Below, piece after piece: positions 51,353 through 63,560 of a stretch of DNA of 64,000 nt. The notes under the pieces are model-generated. The model was given only the letters and a program-made list of their open reading frames with translations, searched no databases and was not told the origin of the DNA. Source of the stretch: Siderastrea radians (taxonomy: Eukaryota > Cnidaria > Anthozoa > Scleractinia > Rhizangiidae); the NCBI GenBank assembly GCA_964017195.1, contig OZ024898.1, positions 15,726,057 through 15,790,056 of the forward strand, written 5' to 3'. A program made the translations under genes and the position numbers. Each line of letters begins with the position of its first letter. Positions within the stretch are counted from its first letter, which is position 1.

Positions 51353-51825
51353 ACAGTGCGCCATAAACGACGTCCATAAGCACGCAGATTGTAGGAGAAT
51401 ACAAATAACAATTGTCATCGTTTTCGTGACCGTTTAACAAAACCCGTATTATATCAAGTTGCCTGTCAACAACTTGCTATTGATAGCCTTGCGTGGTCTT
51501 AGCTGATATGCGATTTCGTGTTGTCTTTGGGGCTAACCCATTGACTTTGAAATAAAGCAATTTAGATCGTAGTCGCCGTTCTTCTGTGACAAAGCTGCTA
51601 CATCTTTGGCGCCCGATATTTGGACGGACGATCCTATTTTCCTCAGATTCCACGCGCGAGTCTCGCGGCTCGCCGCTCGCGCCCCTCACTCGCCAACTTC
51701 TCACTGAAATTAGGCGAAGAAAGAGACTGCTCGCAGTCTACAAGGCAATGGTAACATTTCAGTTCTTTATTTATTCGGCCAAGTGTGCCAGGGTTGTAAC
51801 ATAGCCAAAATATTGCACCACACTT

Positions 51826-52115
51826 TTACGGTTTTTCGTCACGCAGCTTCACGTGCTGTCTCCTTAGTGGGGGAAGAGGGGATGCCGTTGAGTCACCATG
51901 GGCCGCCTGTAAATTCTTCAGAATACCCAAAATATCTTTCTTCGATAGTGTCACAGCATTAGTCAAAATCAGTTGCTTCAAATAGCCACTGTTTTGGTCA
52001 CACAGATTCACGTGCTGGGTCTCCTTGGAATTTTAAGAGAGTGTACACGAGGGTCCACCGGAGAAAGGGCGGGCAGAGTTACCATTGGCCACCTGTAAAT
52101 TCTTCAGAATTTCTT
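51826..52115 (-). other. Duplicated coding-like segment, unrecognised
   Basis: Two diverged copies about 180 bp apart share 'attctgaagaatttacaggc' and 'cagcacgtgaa' blocks. The minus-strand frame reads DILGILKNLQAAHGDS...RRQHVKLRDE in one copy, and the matching words ILKNLQVANGNS and QHVNLCDQN appear in the other. This suggests a tandem protein repeat of about 60 residues that has decayed, or exons of an unknown gene. Confidence 0.3.
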
Positions 52116-52315
52116 GTCTGACATAAGTTGGTCATTACCGAAGGACAGCAAAAGTTTGGAAAAAAATCTGAACGTGGGAAGATTTGAGCGCAAACGTCCT
52201 CCAGTGCGAGGATCGTGTTACATGAAGCACTGTGCGCGCGATAATTAGGGTTATCCAGTAAAAAGCCGATGTTTTGGTATTTTTTAAAATGATCAAGACA
52301 AAATAACAACGGCAA

Positions 52316-53671
52316 AAAATATTAACACAATGTTGTACTTTGTTGCTGCTTTGAGCCATTCGAAAGTAGTGCACAAGAAGAACTATTAATGAAGATTGTA
52401 TTCCATAGAACTGGGTTTAGTTTTCGTCGCGGGTAGAAAGTTTGGGCTTCTGGCTCGTGCTGGTCGGGCGCTAGTTTTCTTTTTACACCACTTCAAGATG
52501 ACGGCCGATTAACGTCTTCAGCGGAAAAAAAGAAAACAGCTGTTTCAACAATTCAAAAGTTGGTTGGATTCAAACCAATTCTGTGCTTGACTTCTATAAA
52601 TCTACACTATCGAAATGTTAATTTCTCAAGCTAGCCTTATGCTGAACACTGGTCGTTCTGTAACAAAAATCAATCAAACATTTGCCTTAACTTAAATTGT
52701 GACCTCTAGGCTGAAGCCAAACAGTAAAACAGTGCTTAATTTGAAATGCTTGCCATTTGTAGCGAAAAACACAAGCGTTCGCCGTCTAAAAAGTTGACCG
52801 CGCCCACAAAACTAGACTGGTTGCGACCTATAGCTATCAAGGCTGGTTGTACATGAGCAAGTTTTCCGTTTGCATGGATCCGGCAAGGTTTATTTTCTGG
52901 TGTGCACGACAGTTTTTCCTCACAAACAATTTCTTTGTTTAACAACTGAGAAATGGGTAGGCAACACTCCCATTGTCAAGTAGAGAAACCGTAGAAACCT
53001 GCTCTTGTGAACGAACCACAAGTTCTCCTTGACATCACAAGTTATATTTTATCGTTAATACGACAAATTTGGCAAGTTTTTCATTGACAGCTGGCGTGTC
53101 AGTGTTTGACGTTGAACAAGGAAACTTTCAGAGAAAAAAACTTGTCTGCAATGACACCTGTCAAGGAAAACGTGTCATGGAAACTTGTTTTTTAACTGAA
53201 CAATTTATTTCGGAACCTCACTTCCGAACAAGTGAAAAACGAACAATTCCGAACAAGTAAAAAACGTCAAAAAAACCTTCAAAAAAAGCTTCTTTGTTGT
53301 ACAACCAGCCTTAGGATTTTCAGCCAAAATTTCCGACGAGCACCTCTAAGGAAGCCACGAACACGGCTCCCGTGCTTTGAATATGCTGCACAATGGTTAT
53401 CTGATTTGTTTCACTTTTTTTATTATATTATTTATCTATTTTTTACACAGAAAACAACTTGCCTTCGTTTACGCTTTATTGAATGATATCTGTATAAGGT
53501 ATATTTCTCTTTACTGCGTTTGCTGTCAGTATTCGTCGATGTGCCAAAAGTCGGAAAATATCAATTCATTAGGGTCACAAACTGTTTGTTTTCCCTGGAA
53601 AGTAGTTGTATATTTAGGGCTGCTGCTGCATTGGGCAAACAGATTTCAGGCATGTAAAGTCCATGAGTGTC
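52316..53671. other. No gene seen
   Basis: Short overlapping frames without similarity; downstream flank of the minus-strand gene ending at 53672. Confidence 0.35.
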
Positions 53672-56480
53672 TCAATTCTGTCTCCAGACGACCCCGAATG
53701 GATTTCCGCAAGTCGTGAAAGCACTATAAGCGTCGTTACTTTGCATATTGATTTGATCAAAATAAAAACCGCCACCAGTTTGGATAGGCGTCATATAAGG
53801 CTGCACAAAAGGATTGCCTTGAGGGAAACCAATGCAGCCAACTCCATTCTGAATTGAAATCTGGGATTGCAGCGTCTGTGTGCCTTGAAAACTGCCTAAA
53901 TGGTTAGCATAATGTGGTGTGAAATTTGTGTAGGGTACTTGAGTGTAACATAAGTTTTCTGCGTTGATTCTGGGTCTGTTATTTAGCTGACTCGAGATGC
54001 CGCTGAAGTCTCCAGGGCTGCAAGGTATCGTGGTGTTGTCGGAGAATTGAATGGGTGCACAAAAGGGCCATCCGTTCTTTTTCTTCTTCTTCTCTGTGGC
54101 TGGTAAAATAATGATTTAGATAAACTTTCCTCAACTTATAATTCTGACTCCAAAACTAATCAGGTAAAGGCCTTTTTTAAAGATATTTTTCAAAAGAAAT
54201 TTGATGTAGACGGCGAGAACGTATTAGTGTATCAACCGTGAATACATTGAATTGTGAAGTTCAATTGGCTTCCCTGACGATTCTAAAAGAAGACGGTACA
54301 TCCTAGAACGTTTTTTAGAGGGAATGTCGTCGTTGAAAAGGCAAGTGAATTCGGCAAGCCCAAAAAGCATAAAATAAAATGGTCAAAACGGGGAGTATGT
54401 TTCAGTATTTTTCAAACTTACCAAATGGCAATTGTGAATGAATTGTTCCACTTCTCATTCCATTGTCTCTTTTCATCTCATAAGACGGTAACTCATTTCC
54501 ACATTTGGCTCTGTCTGGAATCCGAGAAGGCAAATACGAAAAATGTGTACCAAATTCCTGGGAATCAGTTGTTTTTTTCCTGATGGACCAAGACATTATT
54601 GTTAGGCCATTCTTCATAGTCAGCCGCTCTATACAGGATGATTTAAGAGTGCGTTGTTTCTTTTGGGACTATTTGGGAAGGGCAATACCCGGAATAGACG
54701 GTAATTGTGTTCTTGAAACTTATTCCTATCAAGAGACGAACGGAACAGTATTCTGTTCATTCGGCTCCCGATAGCAGAGTGAATTCAATGAGCGGATTGC
54801 GGTTCGGTAGTCGGAGTAATGGGAGAACTGCTTTCTTTTGGAAGCAGTTTTTGGTTATTTGATAAAGGCAAAATTGCGTTCTTAGGGGAGTCAAGGAGGG
54901 TAATTAACGGCTCCCCTAAAACGACTGCGTGGGAGACTATCATGAGAACTGATATTGTATAAATCCTGTTACTCCTACACCTCGGTATAAGAATGACCAG
55001 AATACTTCCAAAAGAATCCGCCCTCCCTAAGTTTATGTGTTCAACATTATACAATAGGGCTCTCTAGCTCTCCTACCTCGCATACAATAGCTCACATACA
55101 ATAGCTCGCATACAATAGGGCTTCTAGCTCTCTAGCTGCACTGAGCTCGAGCGGAGTGGAGTGTACCCGAGTGCACTGGGATGTGAACATTGTAAAAATA
55201 AAAAATGAGAAAAAACAAACCGAAATATCTACCGAGTGAAAAGTCAACAGCGGACTGCGCCGCGGCGTTTCCAGGTAATCTGAACATTCGGCACAAATTT
55301 CTTCGCAATTATCTCCACGTTGGCAGAGTGCCGCGGTTTCATCAGAATTGGTCAGTTCAATGGACTGGACTTTACCAAAGCCGAATGCTTCGCATCGAAG
55401 CCCTACCATAGTATTATGTCGGTCACCCCATGATATGTGGTAGATAATATTTCGCCAGAAAAAAATGTAATTGTTAGCTTGGAAGTTAAAAATTAAAAAA
55501 AAAAAAAGATGTAAAATCTTTATAAAAAAAGTGGATTTTCACTGAGCTAACCCAAGCTAGTTTCATTCGATAAGAGATCTATTACCATCCATTCTTTGAC
55601 TCGTTCGATCCGGGCATTCAAAAACTTGCAGAATCAGCTCAAATGTGTGCAGATTCTGCCAGGTTCTCTCGTCGGGTCATTATTACTTTCCGCTTCCACC
55701 TTACTGCTTTCACAGTGGATTACTACCCCTCCCCCCCCCCCCCCAATAATTCCGGACTTACATTGAAACAAAATGCAGCAACCATCCCTATCCGGGAAAC
55801 CTTACAGACGATAGCAAAAATTAAAAAAAAGCTTACCTTAGAATACTCAGTGAGCGCGCCCCACTTTTTCATTTAATTTTGAAAAGTGACTCACCTTTCT
55901 CTCTCTTTTGTTTTCCTGTTCAAACTATACCGTTTTGGAGACTTGGAGCGAGCTGTGCGTTCGTCAAAGGCCCTCAGATTCATTACAGTTTTCGACTTAT
56001 TTCTCTCTAACCTAGCAGTTAACGGTCCTGACGGTACAAATGACTTATTGCAAACTCCAATTTAAAAAAAAATGCTAGTTGAAGAATAATTAAACTCTGC
56101 AGTTCAGAACCTTTTCAGCTGTTGAGCTGTAAACTTACCAGATCCGTTAAAATACAGTTTATCTTTTATGTCGTTTTGTTTCTATAGCGCGCGCAATAAT
56201 GAAAATGCGTTATACGTTATGCCTAGTAACGGCATTTGCAATTAAACGGAAGGAGTTGAGTTCTTGTTAACACTGCACCAGTTCACACACCCTGTAAAAA
56301 AAAAGAGTTGTCAGTCAAACTTGTGGATCTAATATAGTGACTTCAGTTTCAGTTTCTGTTGATTTTAAAAAATCAAGCTACTTAATATTTCTTGGTAATC
56401 TATACCCAAAGCAGATCAAAGGGTATGTGCATGTTTACCTCAACTGTAAGCACCAAATGAACTGGCGGTTGTACGATCAT
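53672..56480 (-). CDS. Unrecognised five-exon gene, 276 residues, head to head with NMD3
   Basis: Exon model: 56480-56439, 56181-56139, 56054-55895, 54579-54422, 54099-53672 (TGA 53672-53674). All junctions are GT-AG, and the reading phase (0, 1, 2, 1) closes exactly to a 428-base final exon, which is unlikely by chance. The protein begins MIVQPPVHLVLTVE. Next comes a basic stretch (ARSKSPKRYSLNRKTKERE), then GTHFSYLPSRIPDRAKCG and EKKKKKNGWPF (a possible nuclear signal). The last 130 residues are rich in Asn, Gln, Gly, Thr and aromatics. This composition would fit a nuclear regulator with a disordered C-terminus, but that is inference. I know no family match. The first exon is the least certain; earlier exons could exist. 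No signal peptide or membrane segment is visible. Confidence 0.6.
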
Positions 56481-56989
56481 TTGAGAAACAACTCGCAGAG
56501 ACAACAAAGAATTAAAGGTTTAATTTTTTACTGGTAGGAATCAACAAAGCGATTAACAAGGAAATTGACCCCGACGACTAGTTGGAGGATTTACGTTGAC
56601 CCTACAAAAGGGCTGAATCCGGTCTTGCCTTTTTCGATTGCAGCATTGCTAATGTCCATGTGTTTTTTTTCCGAACTCAACTATAAAAAGTCCAAAATTA
56701 AAGACATCCGAAATTTGGGGGGAGGGGGGAGGGGGGCTTACAAGGCTTACAAGCCGGTTTTTGAATAATTGATTTGCTTGTGGCAGTCCACCCCCGAAAA
56801 GGCTTTTAGAACTGTTTGATATTGTATTTGGAATTCGTGCAACACAAAAATTTAGCTACACTGTGGAGCGGGTCTATCTGTTCTATTTTGAGGTAAGTTT
56901 TTACTGCCGGCTCACTCTCCCTTCCCACGCGACTACTTCACTTAGGTTGTGCAATCCTACCCACAATTCCTGGCAATTATCAATCCAAC
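56481..56989. promoter_or_regulatory. Candidate bidirectional promoter
   Basis: The two proposed start codons (56480 minus, 56990 plus) are 509 bp apart and divergent. The interval contains a G-rich block (56717-56736) that could form a quadruplex and a possible 5' UTR splice donor for NMD3 (gag|gtaagt at about 56891). No TATA box was assigned. Confidence 0.35.
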
Positions 56990-59900
56990 ATGGAGTACAT
57001 GGAAGCAGTTTCGAGTTCAGAGCCCCAAACAAGGTAAACATGACCAGTATCTCTTATAACTTCATTTATTCATCCTTCTTATTAACAGAAATTGACATTA
57101 ATTCCCTGTTTTTGTTTTCTGTGGCTTGTGTTTGCAGTCTGTGTTGCCAGTGCGGAGTTCTTACTACACCAAACCCGTCCAACATGTGCGTTGGATGTCT
57201 TCGTTCACAAGTTGATATTACGGAGGGAATTCCCAAACAAAGTAATTTACATTTTTGTAAAGCATGTGAAAGGTATGATGCACAGTTTAAAATCAATTTA
57301 AAGTAATATTACAAAAACGTTGAACATTATTATTAGTTATTTAAGCCTACAGTAAGATTGTCGTGAAGCTTTAGATCTTATAAACGTCATGTAAACTCAC
57401 AACATACATGAGCCGTTTTAGTATAAAACATAAAGAGACAAAATCACTGTCTTATCGCATCTTATCTTATCTTATCTTATCTTACCTTAACTTATATTAT
57501 TAGTGAAAAAATTGGTGCTTGATCCTGTCATAGTGAATCAAAACAAATCAAGACCTGTTTCTTTTACAGGATCCAAAATTTATGTAAGCCACAAGCTTTT
57601 GATTCCGTCGTGGAATCTTTATCAAGTGTTGGGGTTTGATGTTTTGTCGCATGATTTAGTCTGATGAAAACCACATGACAAAACATCCTGGTAGATTACT
57701 GGGACCTTGTATCCATTGTCGCGATTCGTTGTTGGGGTATGACAGTGCATTTCGATGGCCTCTCTAATTCGTCTCTTGAAAGTGTCATTTTCCCTTGCAT
57801 TTATCAGGGAGGAAGAGAAGTCAAGAGCATGTCCCATGTCCCTGAGGTGATCACCCACAGCAGTCTTAGTGCCCCCACAGGGATTTTGCCTAGAGGCAAA
57901 ATCCCGAGGAGGCATCCTTATAGCTTGCGCGTATATAAAGTAAAGAGAAGTAAAGTACGTACAGTTAAAATATACAGTATATATAACAGATCAAATCTCG
58001 ATTTGCCAGAACAGGGTGCGCATGAAATAACTGGGTAATGATGACGTTTCATCACTAAACGCCCGAACAGAATAATCTGGTAATGATAACGTAGCGTCAC
58101 TAAACACCAGAACGGAATAAATGGGTAATGATGACGTAGCATCAGTAAACATATGGGTCATGTGACGGTGTCAGTAAATAAAAAATCTCTATCTAGGGAG
58201 TGCACGGTGTTCATGGAAAACCTGTGAGTTGTTTTGCCGTCAGTCATACTGCAAACGCTTCCTTACCGCACATGTTTTCAGTATATGTAAAATCCCAAAG
58301 AGCAGCTGTTTTGAAGGTGAAAGAGAAACTGTAGTTTTTATTTTCGTTTGCCTCATTTTATTCCTGTTGAAAGCCAACGTAAATTGTCAGGCCACCAGAA
58401 GGAAAAGTTTGAGTTCGACCTAAGAAATTTTGGATCCAGAGATGCTGCGTAAGACTATTTGTCAGACACGCATTTAATATACAGAAATCATTTGTGTCGA
58501 CAAATCTCTCTGGGGTACTGAAAGCCTTGGTCCATAAACAAGCAAGAATTGCTTAGCAAATGAGTGAATCTCAACACCAGTAAACCCTACGGGTTTTTGA
58601 CTTGCGAGAAATATTGTGTTACAATATTACATTAGGTCGCATGGAAACACAACAATACTAGAACTTGCCTTCAGGAAAAGCTCATGGAAACAGTGAATTT
58701 TTTTTGAAATTTCTAGGTCAATATTTCAGTTGCAAGTCGAGCTGCGACCTCGTTATTTATAACTTTTCAGACATTGCAAGATAGTTTTGCGCGACTAGGA
58801 AATTTCAGTGCATTAACAAAAGTAGCCGCTTTTGCGATTTTACTTGATTCAATTCATGTGGTTGATTGTCTCTGTGGAAAATCTCGCTTGTAATGTACGA
58901 AATGCGTCCAAGAAAGCGCATTTTGTATCAAAAGTCACGTTCGTGGTTCTTTCAATAACAAACTTAGGCCACCAAAAAAATTTATGCAAATTAGGCTAAG
59001 GGTAGATTGAATCTACCCATGGCTTACTGTAACCAAAGACCACATTTCACAAGATTGGAACTCCTGCTGTGTCGCTTTTAATGTTCACGGTAACGCTTTT
59101 TCCTACTTTATATTGACTTACAAAACGCATGCAGAATTGCGCTGAGCAAAGCGCATGGTCCGCTCCACGCGGGAGACATCCCTAGAGAGAAAGTAAAGAG
59201 AAAAAATTATCCAAGAGGGAAAATGAAACTCCTCATTTAATAAACAGCCTAGAGAAAATATTGCTCAGTGTAAGCAGTATAAACTATAGTTTAAAGTGTA
59301 TAATGTTACATTGCGTAGAAGGAAATTATTTCCATGTCGCGGGAAGTTGCTTTCCCGCATTTGAGTACAATTTCCCTGTAAACTTTCCACTACAATGTTT
59401 GTTCTAATAAAGAACTTAGATTATCGAAGAAGAAAAGTTTTATTTCAGCAATATAGGACGAACAAATCGTTTGAGGCACGCGACGCACAAGTAGCTTGAC
59501 CTTTATTCTCCTGCTGCTTATTGTTCCTTTATTGTCCGTCATTCAATCGATAGATTCGACTAATTTGCACCCAAACAATACCCAAGCAATTACCCAAGCA
59601 CGAAGAAGTTCCACGGTTGACAGGAAAAACAGAGCTCATTTGCATTAGTGATCGATGTGTTGCAGTACTGGCGCGATTCCGTAAGTTCATGAAACCTCTT
59701 AGCACTGGACTGAGTACTAATCTTAACTTGGCCTGCTTCTGTAGGAACAATCTACAGAAAAATGAATACCACCCAGAAGTGTTTCTAAGTAAATCAAGAA
59801 AAAGGAAACCTTCAAAATCAATAAATACGATCACAAAACCACTTAACAGCAGGGGCAGCTGTAGTGTCAACTATTACTAGTCTAGACACTTCAGCTTGAG

Positions 59901-61233
59901 GCTAGTCCATAAAATCCAAAAGCTATCCCCCCTCCCTCCCCTCCACCCAACTCAATCTCAGCACTAAGTGGCCATTGGATTAAACCATACACTCGCAGCA
60001 GCCACAGTTAAATATTGAAGTCAGAGAACCTTAAAACCAAAATCATTGTTAATCTAAGGTACCGGTTTTTATGTTAATTCCATCTTGCGTAGATTCAAAC
60101 TAAGAAAAACTCAACTGGATGATAAATTCTGTGCTCCCCACATTGTAAGGTGAACTGACACTTTTTGTGGGTTCAAGTTACACAGTGGCATCACATTGTA
60201 GCTGGCTAGCCAGCTTACTAGGTGACAGAATTTTCAAGATTGTGTGTATCACACTTTAAATTTTCGCTTCAGGTAAAACTAATACGAACAACTCTAAAAA
60301 CATGTAGAATCAAAAAGCAAATGCAAATCAGCCAAATCGACTACATGGTATATCGCATGCCAATCCAGCTAATATAGAGGATAAACACAAATGTGTTTTC
60401 TCAGTGGAACATGCAACCACACACGCAATGTTTTGTTCTGGAGATCCCAATCAGAGAACCCTGGGAACCAACGGCGCTTACCCACCCCAGACTGGAGGAA
60501 AAAGTATAGTTGTGGATAGAAAAAAAAAAGAGCCAGGATCACTCCAGAATTCTGCAAACTCAAGCGACATAAACTTGCACATTCACGCTGTCTGTCACAC
60601 ACATTAATACAATGTATGTCGGGCCCACTAACTTAATTTTTCTTAAGGGGGCTTGGGTAGGGGCAAATGACAGTTCTTAGGCCATAGGCTTTGTCGTTTT
60701 AAGTCCTATTGCATTAAACACTATCTTGGGAAATTAATTCAACAGGAAAATTGGGACAAGGTGAAATAAAACGTCATCTGTTCTGTGCATGCCTATGTTT
60801 TACTTTGCGCACAGTTGTAATATCACGCTGTAATTAACTGTCACATAGTTATGTTGTTCATTACCCAGTTTTATGATAACCGATTATGTTGATTAACCAT
60901 GAGTTGTCAGGGTAGGGGAGGCATGCTTGAGGGAGTTAGGGTGGGACCACGCTGCAGTGGTGTAAAACTCATAGGTTGTCCTCATATATTTCATCATTGG
61001 TTCTGCACACATTGCCTGCCCATGTTTAACTTTGTATCAATGTTCCATAATACAAAGCATCAATGTTGAAGGTTATTCCTGTTTGTGACAAGGGCAACTA
61101 ATATTTATTCAAACAATTTTGTTGTTTACACATCATCAGGTATCTTCAGCCACCAAGCCAGTGGATAGCATGTGCGCTGGAATCTAGAGAGCTTCTGGCA
61201 CTTTGTTTAAAGAAGTTGAAAGGATTGAACAAG
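56990..61233 (+). CDS. NMD3: 60S ribosomal export protein NMD3, exons 1-3 (3' partial)
   Basis: Exons 56990-57033, 57138-57272 and 61140-61233 with GT-AG introns and phases 2, 2, 0. They encode the first 91 residues of a protein of about 500. NMD3 binds the 60S subunit and recruits CRM1/XPO1 through a C-terminal export signal. Visible: MEYMEA start, like the vertebrate protein; two zinc-binding Cys pairs LCCQCG and CVGCL, followed by FCKAC (a further Cys pair); GIPKQ; YLQPPSQWI; and the family block CALESRELLALCLKK. All expected N-terminal cysteines are present. The 3.9-kb second intron carries a Penelope-like fragment. Exon 4 was not found before 64,000, so the gene continues beyond the window with an intron of at least 2.7 kb. 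Confidence 0.95.
57456..57488 (+). repeat. (TTATC)n microsatellite
   Basis: Short run of CTTAT units in NMD3 intron 2. Confidence 0.85.
57595..57625 (-). ncRNA. Possible degenerate hammerhead-ribozyme core
   Basis: Read on the minus strand: TTGATAAA, then stem GATTCC, loop ACGAC, stem GGAATC, then AAAAGC. The order resembles the hammerhead core CUGAUGA - stem II - GAAA, with key positions changed. It directly follows a Penelope-like coding end; such elements are known to carry hammerhead motifs. Cleavage activity is doubtful with these changes. Confidence 0.3.
57622..57915 (-). pseudogene. Penelope-like element, GIY-YIG endonuclease C-terminal fragment
   Basis: 97 codons open to the stop at 57622-57624. 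The words VGDHLRDMGHALDF, KRRIREAIEM, TTNRDNGYKVPVIYQDVL match the usual end of the GIY-YIG endonuclease in Penelope-like retroelements (H-x-GH, then RR.EAI....P.LNRD.G..LP.IY). The GIY-YIG motif itself and the reverse transcriptase are missing, so this is a 5'-truncated copy in NMD3 intron 2. Confidence 0.65.
58014..58150 (+). repeat. Three imperfect tandem copies of about 46 bp
   Basis: Units share 'ggtaatgatgacgtagcatcactaaac' and 'cagaataa', in intron 2 of NMD3. Confidence 0.75.
58151..61139. other. NMD3 intron 2, remaining part
   Basis: Overlapping frames at 59529-59880 lack similarity. A perfect 16-bp palindrome AGCTGGCTAGCCAGCT lies at 60200-60215. No other feature was recognised. Confidence 0.4.
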
Positions 61234-62118
61234 GTACTTTTAGTAGTACAAACACAAGCTACACTGTAGGTTGTCATACATGTATTTATTCTTGTTAATA
61301 CTCTTGAACTTCAAATGCTGTAGTGTGACGGGTTTTAATTTGAATGCAATTTTTGAGATTATTCATCCAATCAAAATTTAATACCTTTTGAAACCAAGTT
61401 AAATTTAGTTGTGGCCTTGAATTGTTTTTCCAAAAGCTTTCTTTGGATTCTAGTTAGATGCTAGCTAACCAATCTTCTGTAGTTAGCAATTCTAAATTTT
61501 TGCCTGGAGTACAATTAATTCATAAAATAATTAATATGGTCATTGTTGTTGTTAAAAATGCTCACGTAAATTGAACTTCACAGTGGGAGTTTTAGCTAAC
61601 TTACAGTATTTGTACTTACAATTGCCCGTCTTAATTTTCATGATTTTTGCAAGTTTGAAAATCCTTGTGAAATTTACACACATGAAATTTGCTACCCTCA
61701 TGCAACCATCTGACTAGCCATGAAGGCAAGTGCTCTATTCCCAAAGGATGGGAGAAGGCTGATGTAGCCAATGTTGTTAGTGGAGAAAACTGAGAGAAGA
61801 AATTTGTCCCTGGCCAGAAGATCCTTCTGAGAATCTGGATGATGTTTAGATCTGCAAAAACTATCGGACCACCGAATAACTGATTGTCTTTAGTATATAT
61901 GCATATTAAGCTCCTGTTTGAAATAATACCTTTGCATGGTATATGTTAATGACTTATTACCTTCATAAAATTTTGTGATTCAAATAAAATTTTGTTGACA
62001 CATTTTCGCAAAATTTAGTGCTCTTTTTTCATTTTGTCTTTTTGAAATTGCGAGATTAAAACCTCATAAAATATTGGCTTGCCAAAGTCACGAAATGTAG
62101 TACACTGTACATGCAAAA

Positions 62119-63560
62119 TTAAGGTGGTACTGGACCCTAATTTAGTGATTCTTAGGACATTTTCACTGGGACTAAAATGTGACTTATATTAGTCCAAAAA
62201 CTATGTAATTACCACAGCTTATGCAAAATTTTATCAGGATTCTGAAAACAAAAACAGTTTTTTCATTTAATTTAAGGAATCTGTGGAATTTGAAGAATTT
62301 AAGGGTGCTATTGAGACTGCCATTTTAACATATTAAATCAGATGTCACTGAAAGGGGATTTAAACATTTGTAGCAAGAATTTGATCAAAGACATAAAACA
62401 CTATAACAAAACTTTTCACCGAAGTGTGTCACAGGAAGTTAAAAAGTAACGATTTTAGGAACAAAAAATGAAATTTTGTTTTGTAGTGAATACATTACCT
62501 TGTCACGCAAACAACATTGAACATCTCATGACGCACTCCGGTGAAAACTTTCGTAATTATACGTATTTGAAGCCTGCCAAGTTTGGTAGCAAATAAATAA
62601 ATCGTACAGGAGATATTCTGACTACAATGAGTGCATATTTATGCCACAAGCACCCAAATTGTTCAAAACACGCCATAATTTTTCGTAATTCCTTCCCCGA
62701 TCGATTCTAGCATGATCTTCGCCTTACCGCCATGTTTTACAAGCCAGCAATACATATTTCCAGCGGTAAATACCAAAATTTTGCTCTGTATAAGGTCTTT
62801 CTGACCTTATAAAGAGAGTCTATTTTCCCGCGAAACCAATCAGAAGCGCCAGCATAAACAATGACACCTTTCCTCGGCAACTGACGTCATGGAGTGCAGC
62901 ACTGACAGATTTATTTGACTCGCGTTGTAAACGTTAGAGTTATTCTACGAAATAGAAAAAAAACCGTGGCTTTTTATGATGAAATGAAGCTTCCATAGAT
63001 ATTTGTGAACACTAGTTTTATTCTGCAAAGGACAAGATTGCGATTTCGACAACCAGTAAGAAGAAGTTGTGTTCGATAAGTACAGACAATGGTTTGTATT
63101 TCAATGTTAGTAACGACCGTAACGAAACTTAAGCTTACATTGCTCCGTCTTCGTACAAAAAGAGACATTTCAGTATGCCGATACCGGCGAAATACTATGG
63201 TATCTAATAAGAGAAAGGTAACTTGTGATATTCCATTTAAACTAGCATGAATAAGGCACGCTAAGAAAAGAGTATGTGACTTGTGATAATTTTGCAATCG
63301 AAACTTGAGATCGCAAACTGTCAAATTCGCATACCGTAGGGAATGTTTTCGTAAATCGCAATTACAATTTTAGCCGTTTGTTGTGGTAATTTTCCCGCAA
63401 AATTTGCCTTGGAGACGAAACTTCAGTTGCTTATATCTCGCCAAATACAAATTTCCTTGAACTGAAAATTTGTAAACAAACATATTTTGTGATAAACTTC
63501 AAGCTGCTTTCAAATCGATTGATTTGAAAAGCGTCACTCTAGCCTCCAGTACCACCTTAA
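62119..63560. mobile_element. TTAA-flanked foldback element, copy C
   Basis: TTAAGGTGGTACTGGA at the left and its inverse (TCCAGTACCACCTTAA) at the right, so TTAA is present at both boundaries (62119-62122, 63557-63560). The inner sequence diverges and has no transposase. The AAGGTGG end word links it to the copies at 26296 and 30991. It lies in intron 3 of NMD3. Confidence 0.7.

Noticed and set aside
54785..55409. Minus-strand frames ending TEPQSAH and starting MVGLRCEAFGFGKV
   Set aside because: They sound protein-like, but I could not join them in phase with the five-exon model; they sit in its intron. Alternative exons remain possible.
59529..59880. Opposing frames of 113 and 87 codons in NMD3 intron 2
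   Set aside because: Neither resembles a known protein and each overlaps the other.
60200..60215. Palindrome AGCTGGCTAGCCAGCT as a regulatory site
   Set aside because: A single palindrome in a long intron with no other support.
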